A stretch of 64,000 nucleotides of DNA from an uncultured Planctomycetaceae bacterium. Lineage in GTDB: Bacteria; Planctomycetota; Planctomycetia; Planctomycetales; Planctomycetaceae. The notes under the pieces are model-generated. The model saw only the letters and a program-made list of their open reading frames with translations. It made no database searches and was not told the DNA's origin. The stretch is taken from the NCBI GenBank assembly GCA_943787265.1, contig CALSLT010000041.1, positions 62,001 through 126,000 of the forward strand. Direction: 5' to 3'. The position numbers and the translations under genes were made by a program. Positions 42,992 through 53,183 of the stretch are shown one piece after another. Each line of letters begins with the position of its first letter. Within the stretch, counting starts at the first letter, position 1.

Positions 42992-45900
42992 ATGCTCCGC
43001 CAATTCTTCAGTGCGACTGCGGCAGCTTCTTTTTCAGACTCCGAACATAGCCAGATTCGTGGCGAACAAAGCCGTTTGGGCATTGGCCTGCTGCGAGTTT
43101 TGCTGTTTGCGGGCGTGCTTTCGAGTCTGCCGGCAGCCAGCTACGGACAGTTTGGCTCGGACCTGTTCGACGAGTTCAACTCCAACGAAAGTCGGACACG
43201 AGGCTTTGACTCTGACGACGCTCCGCCATTGCAGCGGATTGATAACGGAGCCACCAACTGGCGAGCTCGTGTCGGGCATCTGGCGTTCGAAACGTTCGGT
43301 CGTGATTCGTCGATCACTCATGTCGAGCTGATGCCGATGATCCCGCTCGACAACGCCGCCCTGTTTACTGACTGGCGATTGTTCGTCGACAATCATGGAG
43401 AAATAGGGGCGAATCTGGGGCTTGGCTATCGACAGTGGATCGAGGAACTTGACCACGTCGTGGGGGCCAGCGTCTGGTACGACGGAGACAACACCAGCAC
43501 CGAATACTTCAATCAGGTGGGTGTCAGCCTGGAAATGATGGGTGACACCTGGGATTCGTTTTTCAACGCGTACATTCCCGTTGGAGACGACACGAAAGAC
43601 TTTTCGGTCCGCAACACGAACTCACGTTTCGACGGAACGGGGACTTCAATCCTGTTCGACCAGGTTCGAGACCGCGGCGAAGCGATGCCGGGTGTCGACT
43701 TTGAATTCGGATTTCTGATTCCGACCGACTTTGCTCATGAACACGAAGTGCGAGCCTACGCTGGCTGGTACTTTTTCTCAGGAGACGAGACTGACGATAT
43801 CCACGGAGCGAAAGTTCGGCTGCAGGGCGACATCAACCAGGTCATGACGGCTCAGGTCGAACTTACCGACGATGACGAATTCGGAACCAATGTAATTTTC
43901 GGTGGCTCAATTGTTCTGCCGGGAAGCCTGTCATCAGAACAACCATCGGCTCGTCGCCGCGAACGGCACCTCGGGCGGTTCTCACAACGTAATTACAACG
44001 TGATCGTTTCGCGAAAAATCAGGACTCAGACCGGCATCACGGCTGTTAACCCATCGACCGCGGCTGGCTATTCCGTTGCTCAGATTACGGCTGACGGCGA
44101 CCTGCCATCGACCAGCGACATTCTGCTGGTTCAAGCTGGCACTACATTGACGTCGGCGATCACGCTCGCTGACGGTCAGTCCCTGCTGGGTGAGAAAACT
44201 GGTCAGCAGGTTGTAGCTGACGGCTTTGGCCTGATCGACGTGCCAGACTTCTCGGCGGGGACGGGCACACCAATCATCGATTCGGTCGCCGGCAATGCGA
44301 TTACGCTGGCATCGAACTCGCGAGTCGCCGGACTGTCAGTTACCAATGCGACCGGACATGGCATCATTGGATCGGGAATCAGCGATTTCACACTCTCAGA
44401 CGTGACGGTTTCCGGCTCCGGCATGGACAACCTGTTCCTGGAGAATGTTGCTGGACCATCGACATTGACCGGATTAACACTGGGAGATGCGACCGGCTCG
44501 TCATTCCATCTCGACGGAGCGACAGCTGACGTAACGTTGGCTGGAGCGATCTCCAACTCGTCGGGCCGGTCGTTGCTGATTGAAGACACTTCGGCGGACA
44601 CAACCGTTGATCTGCGAAATGCGACCGTCCAGGACAGCGGCTCGGGCGTGCTGATTTCAGGAGTCGTGGGCGATGTCCAACTCAACGATGTGACCGTGAC
44701 CGGTGGAACGGGAACGGGCATCGAAGTCACTGGCAATTCGGGAACGGTCATCTTCAACGGATTGACTGCGGTTTCAGGCAATGCCGGGCCAGGCATCAAT
44801 GTGCATGACACAGTGGACGATGCTGGCACTACTACCGTCGTCGAAGGTCAGGTTTTCTTCAGCGAAGTCAACCTTGCTGCTGATGGGCAAACGGGCCTTG
44901 TCGCCAGCAACGCCACCTCGCTGCAGATCACCAACGGAACGATCAACGCGACGAATTCAGGAGCTGTCGCGAACATCTCAGATTCTCTGATTGATGTTCG
45001 ATTGAGAAGTATCTTCGCTGATGGTGGCCCATTCGCCGTCAACATTGCAGACACGACAGGAACGTTCGCGGCACTTGGAGATGGTTCGGGGACTGCTGGC
45101 TCGGGCGGTTTGATTCAGAATACGACGACAGCGTTCACGACATCGAATGCCGGTACAGTCTTCCTGCAGTTTGTTGACTTCGACCAGAATCAGCACGTTC
45201 TGTCTGACGTGGGCAGCTCCAGTATCACGGTTGCCGGTGCCAACATTTCAAACACGACGGGTGGGGCTTTGACTCCGAACACGATCTTTGTGACGCAGAA
45301 CACGAAGGGGCTGGAGATTTCAGGCTCGAACATCAACACCGGCAACACGATTGGCCTGTTTGACGGAACGGTCAACACCGTCGACAGCTACAGCTATGCC
45401 TTCGCGAATAACTCACTGGTGTCCGATGCGGGAGACCTGTTCAAGCTTACGTCTCAGGCGGGCGGAGAAGGTGCGACTTTGGCACTCGTGGGAACGGGCA
45501 ACCTGATCACGCTGAACGGTGAACAACACGGACGCGTTTGATGTCGACTGGAACGGCCCAAGTGCTGTTTCGATTTCCGGCAACACGCTCACTGGTGTCG
45601 GAACATCGACGACCGGACTCCGCTTTAACGGAGCTTCCACAACGGCACTGTCGACGGTCGCTGTGCAGAATAACGATTTCCGATTCGACGGAGCGGCTGG
45701 GACGGGAGTTAACCTTGTCGCGGCTGGGCCATCGTTGCTGACGATTGCTTCGAACACGCTCGACTTCAACGGACAGAACGGAGTCGGCATGAGCCTCACT
45801 CTGCAGGAAGCTGGCGAGGTCGGAATCTTCTCGAACCTCTTTACCGACGATGGTTCGGGAGCGACCGCGGTGCTGTTCCCGACGATCGCCGATCAGTCAA

Positions 45901-46109
45901 CGGTGACGATCGAGAACAACCAGTTGCTGTTTAACAGTGCAAGCCTGGCGATTGATCGAGGCATCATCTTCCAGGCTGTCGAAACCAGCGGAACGATTTC
46001 CCTGGGCGGCAGCATCAACAACGTGATCAGCGGAGCGACGACGCCATTCCAGATTCCAAACAACACGTCGACCGGTGGCATCCCGGTCAATGGAGCGTTC
46101 GTCCCGTAA
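42992..46109 (+). CDS. Inverse-autotransporter-like barrel with beta-helix passenger, one frameshift
   Basis: The frame from 42992 stops at 45541, but coding-like sequence continues in another frame to 46109. Dropping one G at 45518-45519 joins them into about 1039 aa (LITLN then NNTDAFDVDWNG). The signal segment is LLRVLLFAGVLSSLPAASYG. Residues about 85-345 resemble an inverse-autotransporter beta-domain (GEIGANLGLGYRQWIEEL, VGASVWYDGDNTSTEYFNQV, SFFNAYIPVGDDT), predicted to form an outer-membrane barrel. The remainder is a right-handed parallel beta-helix passenger, rich in Gly, Thr, Asn and Ser, with repeated short strands (TGIEVTGNSGTVIFNGLTAV). Such proteins display adhesins. Intimin-type Ig repeats are not seen. 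Downstream lies a secreted protease. Confidence 0.78.
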
Positions 46110-46419
46110 GCTGACCGCTGTCGGTGAACTCTGGTTTGAGTTGCCGCGTGCGGAGCTCACGATGTCCACAAAAATGAGAGACGATTTTGTGGTTCGCGAC
46201 AGATTCGAGCGAATACGGCTGAATGTGTGCGAAACTGGCTGGTGGCGATCGTGAAATTTGTGTGGCGTTTTAATGCCAATTGCACCGGTCTATCGTGTAG
46301 ATTGCGTGCCTTGTGACATTGTTTTCCGGAACTGACCGAATCCCGGAAGGCTCTATCTGATCCTGAGAGCAACTCAGGGCGGGCAAGGCAAAAGCAAACA
46401 CGAAGCCGAGGATGCGACG
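46110..46419. other. Intergenic region, no gene seen
   Basis: These 310 bases lie between the autotransporter-like and matrixin genes. No open frame of protein-like composition, hairpin or recognisable promoter was found. A purine-rich segment just before the matrixin start (cgaagccgagg) may serve as its ribosome-binding site. Confidence 0.35.
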
Positions 46420-47790
46420 ATGCGGAGTTCGACTTTTCGAAGACGGATGGCCTGGGCCAGACAAACGTCAGTGGCGGCGGAATGCCTTGAAGTCCGGACG
46501 TTGTTATCCGGAATTCTGCCCCATGCCATGTGGGCTCACGGTGGAGCTTTCGGCCGTCCGGATCATCTTGGCCGTGGCGATGATAGCCTGGGGTGGGATG
46601 GTGCCGGTCGAGGCAGTGCGGCTTTGACTTACTACCTCGGCGATGTGCCTTCTGCATTCAGTTTGTCGACCGCTGATGTTCAAGCTGCAATCACGCAGGC
46701 CTTCGATGTCTGGGCAGCGGTGATCGATGTCAGCTTCACGCAGACGACGACTCCGGGCCTTTCAGATTCGATCGACATTACGTTTGACAATATCGACGGC
46801 GCGGGAAGTACGCTGGCCTTTGCTTACTACCCGGACGATGTGAATTCGAATCCGCTTGCTGGCGACATTCAATTTGATACCTCTGAGACCTGGGAAATCG
46901 GCAACGATCAAGGATCGGCAGCATTCGACTTTCTGCTGGTCGCCGTTCATGAAGTCGGCCACGCGATCGGTATCGACCACTCAGACAACTCTGACTCCGT
47001 GATGTTCCCATCCAGCGGCGCGACGGATTTCTTCACGGCACTTTCGGCCGAGGACATCGCCGCAGCTCGATCGATTTACGCGTCGATTGGTGAGGACCCG
47101 ATCGATCCGGATCCATCACCCCAGCCAGACCCGGAACCATCAGGCACGATCGCACTTGTTGACGGCGTGCTGACCGTTACTGGAACGGAAGATCGGGACC
47201 GCGTCATCTTGCGGCAGCTTCGAAGAAGCGACGGTGATCAGCTTGCCGTGCGGATCAACAATCAACATCAGATTTTCAGCGTTGCAGACGTTGACAGCGT
47301 CTTTGTTAACACTCTGGGCGGAAACGATGTTGTCGTTGCCCGTCGAAACGTGCATCTTGATCTGACTATCGACGGAGGTGACGGGAACGATCTGATTCGC
47401 AGCGGATCTGGCAACGACAACCTGACCGGCGGATTGGGGAACGACCGAATCAATGGCGGGCGAGGGAACGATGTCATCGATGGTGGTGCGGGTGACGATC
47501 GGCTGCGAGGGCAGGGCGGTGACGACACGTTGAACGGCGGCGATGACAACGACACTTTGATCGGTGGTCGAGGTGATGACCTGCTCGACGGTGGTGCGGG
47601 GACGAATGTTTTACGACCTGACAGCGGCCGAGACCGACTGATCGGACGCGGCGATCGGGATTCCGTGTTAAGTGGCGGTCGGTTTCGTCCGTTCGAATTT
47701 CTCCGGAACCGTGGGCGCGGAGCCGACGTTAGTGAGACCCGCTTCGGTCGTCTGATCGCCACGATTTCCGCTCGCCTGCAACTCTGGTAA
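46420..47790 (+). CDS. Matrixin-type metalloprotease with RTX calcium-binding repeats
   Basis: A 456-aa protein. The N-terminus (Arg-rich, then AAECLEVRTLLSG at 20-31) resembles the LEPR-XLL motif of large planctomycete surface proteins, with Val in place of Pro. The catalytic domain (about 65-220) has the metzincin zinc site HEVGHAIGIDH (about 177-187) and the Met-turn SVMFP (about 193), as in M10A matrixins. A Pro/Asp linker (DPIDPDPSPQPDPEP) leads to a beta-rich segment. RTX nonapeptides (GGxGxDxLxx type: GGRGNDVIDGGAGDDRLRGQ) at about 315-400 bind calcium and usually fold outside the cell. No classical signal peptide is clear, so the export route may rely on the LEPR-like N-terminus. Likely a secreted protease. 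Confidence 0.88.
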   Translation: MRSSTFRRRMAWARQTSVAAECLEVRTLLSGILPHAMWAHGGAFGRPDHLGRGDDSLGWDGAGRGSAALTYYLGDVPSAFSLSTADVQAAITQAFDVWAAVIDVSFTQTTTPGLSDSIDITFDNIDGAGSTLAFAYYPDDVNSNPLAGDIQFDTSETWEIGNDQGSAAFDFLLVAVHEVGHAIGIDHSDNSDSVMFPSSGATDFFTALSAEDIAAARSIYASIGEDPIDPDPSPQPDPEPSGTIALVDGVLTVTGTEDRDRVILRQLRRSDGDQLAVRINNQHQIFSVADVDSVFVNTLGGNDVVVARRNVHLDLTIDGGDGNDLIRSGSGNDNLTGGLGNDRINGGRGNDVIDGGAGDDRLRGQGGDDTLNGGDDNDTLIGGRGDDLLDGGAGTNVLRPDSGRDRLIGRGDRDSVLSGGRFRPFEFLRNRGRGADVSETRFGRLIATISARLQLW

Positions 47791-47836
47791 CGCCTTCCGA
47801 TTTGTTACTGGCATTGGCAACGCCAGGTCGTTGAGC

Positions 47837-50800
47837 CTAAACAGGCGACAGCTCGATCGGCGATAGATCCGGTCGTGACTTCCTGACAAGTTCAGCCATG
47901 TGTTCGTGGCAGGTCAGGAACAGAACCTGGATGTGGTCGGGCAGGGCCAGCAGAACTTCCAGAGTGTTCTTTGCACGCTGTTCGTCGAAGTTCACCAGGA
48001 TGTCATCCATGATTAACGGCAGCGGTTCGGATTCCCGGCAGTACTGCTGGATGTAGGCCAGGCGAATGGCCAGGTAGAGTTGCTCACGTGTGCCTGTGCT
48101 TAGCTGGTCGGGCGTCTTGAGTTTTCCATTATTCTGTTCGACGAGCATTGTGCCTGCTTCATCGAGCCGTCGTCGAATGCTGACGTACCGCCCGCCCGTC
48201 ATTTGCGAAAGCAGAGCGCCAACCTCCGACAACATGGCCGGTTGATGTTCTTTTTCAAACCGCTCAATGGCTCGCTTCAAGAGCGTTTGCGCCAGAACCA
48301 GCGGGGCGAGTTGATCGACGGACGAACCAAGCTTCGCGTAGCTGCCTTCCAGTTCGAGTTGTAATGTGGCCGCCTTGCTGGTTCCGTCCATGGCGTCCAA
48401 CGCGGTCTTTGCTTCAGTCTCCAGCCTCAACGCGGCATCGCGCCGCTCTTCGATTTCGAGATGCTGCTGCTCAAGTTCGGCGAGCTTCAGCGGCAACGTG
48501 TCAGTGTCCAGTTGGTTGAGTTCGTCAAGAAAACCAGCGAAGTCTTCCGCTCCGGCAGTTCGTTTCAGATTACGAGTTAACGAAGTTTGCTCCGCGAGCA
48601 ATTCCTGTTGTCTTTGTGCGGTTCGCGCAGCCTCAAGAAATTCGTCGGATGAAGACACGCCAGTCGACGTCAGCAGTGTTTCTACTTTTTCTGAGAGACC
48701 AGCAAGTTCAGTCTGCAACCCATCCGCACGACGCTGGGTTTTATCTTTTGCTTTTTGGAGTGACACCTGGTCACGGTCGGCCTGGATGGCTTTCGACAGG
48801 CGATCGCTTAATCGATTTACAATTTCCGCCAGCGGAAACTCATTCAAGTCGGAGCTGACCTCGTTGCAGATCGACTCTGCTTCGTTTCGAAACTGCTCAA
48901 CCTCTTTCTCCAGACTGTCAGCTTTCGACGTGGCCGACTGCGATTCATGATATTTTTGCCGAGCGTCCTGCAGTTCCTGAAGCATTTTTGAGGCGAACCG
49001 GGCGGACCAGTCCGAGGGAAAGCCGAGGGTGCTCGACAGTTTCGCCCATTCTTCCGACCAGGTGGCCTGTTGCTCGTTCAGTTGATCATCCTGGTTGTCC
49101 AGGTCTTTCAGTCCGTCCTCGTCAGTGTGTAGAGCTTGCGTGATCTGAGCTTGTTCAAGGCTTGCCGTTTTGACTTCTTCAACGCGCCGCCGGACGTCGG
49201 TCAGTTGTTCGTCGAGATTTTGATTGGATGTTGCTGGCGAGAGAGTGAGTTGTTGCTCAAAGTCGTTTACTTGTTCCTCAAGCAGTCGCGACCGAGACAG
49301 GCTTTCAAGCAGTTGAGTACGCAGTTCCAGCCAGTTCTCAAATGTGCGATGCCACTCAAGTATCACTTCTGGCGGTTGAGGCAGCACGTAGAAGCCTGCC
49401 AGCAAAGCATGCCACTCGTCAGTGAGTTGGTCGTGTTCCTGCTGGCGTGCGTTTTCCGTTTCTGCAGCCTCAGCATGATCCTGTTCGAGTTGACTGATCT
49501 CGGTGATTAGCCGGTCGCGAATCGCGACTTCTTTGGCTTTGGCCTGTCGATCGTCGGCCAGACGGTCGGACTCGGCGACTTCCGCTTCGTAGGTATCTGG
49601 CAAAGCTTCGAAGTTGTCTCCTGTCCAATTCTTAATTTCCTGATCAATGTTGTCGTCGCTCGCTGAAGACTCGCTGTCGACGAGGAACTTCTTCCGGATC
49701 AGCTGCCATCCGGCGTCGCGGCGCTGGCGTTGATCTTCAAGTTGCGAACGATCTGGTACTTGTTCTTCCGCCGCTCTAGCCGAAAGTTCAGCGTTTCTGT
49801 CCTTGAGCGTTTGCGAGATCTGTTGCCGGTTGGATTTTGCACGGGCTACGGCGTCGGCAGTTGCTGCCAATCGACTTTGAAAGTCGCGGAGCAGTGATTC
49901 CAGCGGGACAGGCAATGCCTCCAACTCTTCATCAGTCAATCCAGACGCGGACAAGCTCGGTGACAGGCGTTTTTTCAGAACACCTAGTTGGCTGGTGATT
50001 GACGCCTGTGTCTCGGAAGCGTCAGTCAGTGCCGCGGCCGCAGCTCGATAGCTGGGTTCTCGCTCGAGAATTGCGACGAGTTCAGGGGCCGGTTGAACGC
50101 TGCTTAAATCTGCAAGTCGGTCAGTGGCGGCATCGACACGTTTCTTTAAGTCAGGCCGGCGTGCGGAAATTTTCGCTCGTTGAGTCTCCAGTTGCGCAAA
50201 CCGAGATGCCAGTTCTTCAAGCTTCTCACGCTGTTCGAGACTCGATTGAAACTTGCTCAGAAATTCGAGATCCCAATCGGGGTTCAGAGCCGAGAGTCTC
50301 GATTCGACATCCGCACGAATGGTCGAACTTTCATTTTGGAGTTGCGGTATCAATTCCTGATCACGCTGAATTCGACTGAACTCTTTTTCGAGAGTTCGAA
50401 TTTTCGCTTCGATCTTCAAGAACGCGGGCGAGAGCTCCAACGCTGCGAGTTGTTGTTCTGTTTCGGTCAACTCTGCTTTCGATTCGTCGAGCGATGACTG
50501 AGTTCGCTGTTGGTCGGCGAGAAGTCGCTCCAGCTCGGAACCGGACGCCACCGTTACGCCAGGAGGGAGTTTGGTTTGGACGAGTTCTTCTTCGACAGCT
50601 TTTCGTTCCAGCCACGGTTCGATTGCCCGGTTGAGCCGATCGATGTGTGCTCTCTGTTTTTCTAATTGTTCCCGCGACTGGCTCAGTGTGGCGACGAGCT
50701 CTTCAGCTTCTGTAAGGGCCTTTTCTTTGTCTTCGAATTCACGTGGCTTCAGTGTCGCGTCTTTGATGGCAGCGCTGTGGCTTCGGATGTCTTTCAGAAG

Positions 50801-51358
50801 TGAATTGATTACTGGTTTGACCGCGTTGCCAGGCTTGAACAGACCCGCCACTTCGTCATCAAGGCCCTTCTGAATTTCCTGCAGGTTTGATGGGCCGCCA
50901 AGGCTGCCGCCAAACATGGCCTCATTCAGGTTGGCATGTTTCAGACTTTCTTCGCCTTGAGACAACTCGGTCAGCGAGAAACCGAAAACGTGCTCGTAAA
51001 GTTTTGCGTTGGCACCGCCAAGAATCGTACTTAGCGAGTTTTCATTGATCGTTTCCGTTGTGCCTTCAACCTCGCCGACGACCGTCCCTTTTCGACCTTT
51101 TCGTCGGCGGAATGAAATGCGTCTGCCATCAGAGACGTCGATCAACGCGCGAGCGGCCATTTCACTGGAGTGAGTATCAAACTGGTAGGGGCTGCTGCCG
51201 CCGGGAAAGCCAAACAGCAACTGCCGGAGTAAATGCAGGAGCGTCGATTTTCCCGCTTCGTTGGGGCCATGAATTAATTGAAACGACGAATCTCCGAAGT
51301 CGAAATGGCGATCGCTGAAGATGCCGAAGTTTTCAATGTCGATTTCGCGGATCTTCAT
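47837..51358 (-). CDS. SMC-like AAA ATPase (YhaN type)
   Basis: A 1173-aa P-loop ATPase of the Rad50/SbcC-like YhaN group. The start at 51358 overlaps the nuclease stop by four bases (ATGA), and MKIREIDIENFGIFSD is the expected family N-terminus. Walker A is GPNEAGKST (31-39), followed by LLHLLRQLLFGFPGG. Two long coiled-coil arms (about 200-550 and 600-1000), rich in Gln, Glu, Leu and Ala, separate the head halves. The C-terminal head has the LSTGTREQLYLAIRLA signature and Walker B PLIMDDILVNFD (about 1116). No zinc hook CxxC is seen between the arms. With the adjacent nuclease it should act on DNA ends or recombination intermediates. Confidence 0.92.
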   Translation of the reverse strand: MKIREIDIENFGIFSDRHFDFGDSSFQLIHGPNEAGKSTLLHLLRQLLFGFPGGSSPYQFDTHSSEMAARALIDVSDGRRISFRRRKGRKGTVVGEVEGTTETINENSLSTILGGANAKLYEHVFGFSLTELSQGEESLKHANLNEAMFGGSLGGPSNLQEIQKGLDDEVAGLFKPGNAVKPVINSLLKDIRSHSAAIKDATLKPREFEDKEKALTEAEELVATLSQSREQLEKQRAHIDRLNRAIEPWLERKAVEEELVQTKLPPGVTVASGSELERLLADQQRTQSSLDESKAELTETEQQLAALELSPAFLKIEAKIRTLEKEFSRIQRDQELIPQLQNESSTIRADVESRLSALNPDWDLEFLSKFQSSLEQREKLEELASRFAQLETQRAKISARRPDLKKRVDAATDRLADLSSVQPAPELVAILEREPSYRAAAAALTDASETQASITSQLGVLKKRLSPSLSASGLTDEELEALPVPLESLLRDFQSRLAATADAVARAKSNRQQISQTLKDRNAELSARAAEEQVPDRSQLEDQRQRRDAGWQLIRKKFLVDSESSASDDNIDQEIKNWTGDNFEALPDTYEAEVAESDRLADDRQAKAKEVAIRDRLITEISQLEQDHAEAAETENARQQEHDQLTDEWHALLAGFYVLPQPPEVILEWHRTFENWLELRTQLLESLSRSRLLEEQVNDFEQQLTLSPATSNQNLDEQLTDVRRRVEEVKTASLEQAQITQALHTDEDGLKDLDNQDDQLNEQQATWSEEWAKLSSTLGFPSDWSARFASKMLQELQDARQKYHESQSATSKADSLEKEVEQFRNEAESICNEVSSDLNEFPLAEIVNRLSDRLSKAIQADRDQVSLQKAKDKTQRRADGLQTELAGLSEKVETLLTSTGVSSSDEFLEAARTAQRQQELLAEQTSLTRNLKRTAGAEDFAGFLDELNQLDTDTLPLKLAELEQQHLEIEERRDAALRLETEAKTALDAMDGTSKAATLQLELEGSYAKLGSSVDQLAPLVLAQTLLKRAIERFEKEHQPAMLSEVGALLSQMTGGRYVSIRRRLDEAGTMLVEQNNGKLKTPDQLSTGTREQLYLAIRLAYIQQYCRESEPLPLIMDDILVNFDEQRAKNTLEVLLALPDHIQVLFLTCHEHMAELVRKSRPDLSPIELSPV

Positions 51359-52647
51359 GCCTCGGCCTCCAGCCGGGCCAGTAGAAGTCCCTCGGCCTGT
51401 TGCAGCCACGTTTGAAGTTGCGCAGTCTCGGTGAGCGATGTGCCGGCCGCGTGGAGTTCCGGCCCGGTCTTGGCGGCAAGTGCAGTCAGCGATTCGCCGA
51501 CGAGCTCCGCCAATTGGTCCTGGTTGGCGGCGAGGTTCTGAACGTCTCGCAAAAGCTCTCCGAGTAAATCGTTTCCCTCGCGAAGCTGGTCAACGTCGAG
51601 CGGTGGTGACGTGTTGAGTTTGACCTTCTCGATCCAGATTTCATCGTCCCACTCGTTGGCGATATCGCGAATCTGAGTGACGACTTCTTCGTGAAGGCCG
51701 GGTTGGACGAGTTCTCGGTGAGCGGAACATGAACCAGAGGCTTCGATCCTGACCGCGGCGAACCGACCGTCGCTATTGTCGAGACACTCCTGCAGCGCGG
51801 CGCGAGTCTTCTCGTAAAGATCGCTTAACGTGTTCGACGGTTCGAGCACGATTGACGCTCTGTGCCAGCGAAGCGTGTCGGTTTCGCGGAATTCTGTTCC
51901 CGCGATATTGCCATCTTCAACGCTGACCAGCAGGCAGCCCTTCGCACCGGTCTCGCGAATGTGTCGCCCTTGTGTGTTGCCAGAAAAAGCGACGAATGGA
52001 GTTTCGCTCAGCGGTGGTTCGCTACGAATGTGGACATGACCGAGTGCCCAATAGTCATAGCCACGATTTCTCAGGACTTCGAGTGTTGTGGCGGCGTAGC
52101 GGTCGTGGGCCGGATCGCCGGTCAGGCTTGTGTGAAGTACTCCGATGTTTAAACAGCCCTGCACAGCGTCGGGATATCCGGCTGCAAGGTCTTCCTGGAT
52201 GTCTGGCTTTGCGAAGCCTTGTCCGTGAATGGCGACGCGTTGCGAATCCGTGAGTCCGAGTTGTTCGCTCGTCAGCGTTCCGGGTTTTCGAACGCTGAAT
52301 TCATGGACGTTGGGCGGCCATTTGATACCCGTGCGGACTTTGCTTTCAGCATCGTGGTTACCTCGGATCAGGCAGACGGGAATGCCGGCTCGGCCGAGTT
52401 TGCGAAATTGACCGGCGGTCCAGATGCCAGTGTTCATGTCCTTCCACTGACCATCGAACAGGTCGCCCGCGATGATGACAAAAGCAACGGCTTCGTCGAT
52501 CGCCAGTTGCACCAGGTTTTCGAAGGCTTCGCGAGTGGCGTTTCGAAGTCGTTCTGTAGGCGCGCCGGGATACGATTCGAGGCCGCGCAGCGGACTGTCG
52601 ATGTGGATATCGGCTGCGTGTATGAAGCGAAAACTGTCGTCAGGCAT
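51355..52647 (-). CDS. Metallophosphoesterase DNA nuclease (YhaO/SbcD type)
   Basis: A 430-aa calcineurin-like phosphoesterase, partner of the SMC-like ATPase, like Mre11 with Rad50. The ATG at 52647, behind GGAAGG, is preferred. Metal-binding motifs are in order: DIHIDSP (Asp13, His15), GDLFD (61-65), GNHD (96-99), LHTSL (His) and GHVH (about 205). The C-terminal region (about 290-430) includes an amphipathic stretch likely to dock onto the coiled-coil base of the ATPase. Gene order nuclease then ATPase with a 4-base overlap is the conserved layout of this pair. Confidence 0.92.
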   Translation of the reverse strand: MPDDSFRFIHAADIHIDSPLRGLESYPGAPTERLRNATREAFENLVQLAIDEAVAFVIIAGDLFDGQWKDMNTGIWTAGQFRKLGRAGIPVCLIRGNHDAESKVRTGIKWPPNVHEFSVRKPGTLTSEQLGLTDSQRVAIHGQGFAKPDIQEDLAAGYPDAVQGCLNIGVLHTSLTGDPAHDRYAATTLEVLRNRGYDYWALGHVHIRSEPPLSETPFVAFSGNTQGRHIRETGAKGCLLVSVEDGNIAGTEFRETDTLRWHRASIVLEPSNTLSDLYEKTRAALQECLDNSDGRFAAVRIEASGSCSAHRELVQPGLHEEVVTQIRDIANEWDDEIWIEKVKLNTSPPLDVDQLREGNDLLGELLRDVQNLAANQDQLAELVGESLTALAAKTGPELHAAGTSLTETAQLQTWLQQAEGLLLARLEAEA

Positions 52648-53183
52648 CTTGCCTTCCTGGTGTGTCGAGAAGCTCGTGTCCAACGAGCGGACCGAGCAGA
52701 CTGCGCACGTTATCGTTTGAGGAAGTCGTGATCCAGCACTGCGAAATTCTTCCGCCAGCCGTGCTTCGGAGATGAAGCTGATCGGATCGATCAGTCAGAA
52801 TTCTCTGTTCTTCGCGATGCTGTATTTCAAAATTTCGAATGAATGTTTCAAACAAGACTCTGATAGAGCGACTTCTTTTTAAGGTCTTGCAGTTGGCGAG
52901 TCCGTCGATAGTCGCCGGTTGTTGGTTCGTTCAACGACGGATGTCGACACGCCATCGCTCATCAACCTTCCCAGCAAACGGCTACCACCGAGTTCGCGTT
53001 TGTTGTGAATTCATGCATCGGCACGGGATCCGGGAGTGCGTCGCACATCGTTGATTGGAGAGCTCTCTGCCGACTTCAGTTTCCCCGTGATCAATGGATT
53101 CATAAATCGGGCTGAATTGTCGTTGACAGTTTTAGAAGGAAGGAGTACTGTGCTACTTCACTAGGACACTGATGGGGTGAGTC
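52648..53183. other. Divergent intergenic region with two palindromes
   Basis: These 536 bases separate the YhaO/YhaN pair from the GntR-ABC operon. It contains CTGATCG-GAT-CGATCAG (52778-52794), a perfect palindrome that may be a binding site for the nuclease operon, and the GntR operon promoter (53123-53157). A short open frame at 52839-53054 has no protein-like features and was not called. Confidence 0.4.
53123..53157 (+). promoter_or_regulatory. Promoter and candidate GntR operator
   Basis: TTGACA (53123-53128) is a consensus -35 box, separated by 17 bases from TACTGT (53146-53151), a weak -10. AGTA (53144-53147) and TACT (53154-53157) form an inverted repeat over the -10, the position expected for an autorepressor of the YtrA-like GntR class. 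The start codon follows 26 bases later. Spacing supports the promoter; the operator is inference. Confidence 0.55.

Noticed and set aside
48366-48950. Ser/Ala-rich plus-strand open frame inside the SMC-like ATPase
   Set aside because: It is the antisense of the coiled-coil region, whose Gln/Glu/Leu bias generates Ser/Ala-rich antisense frames.
52839-53054. Possible 71-aa gene upstream of the GntR regulator
   Set aside because: No ribosome-binding site and no protein-like composition; it sits in the promoter-bearing gap.
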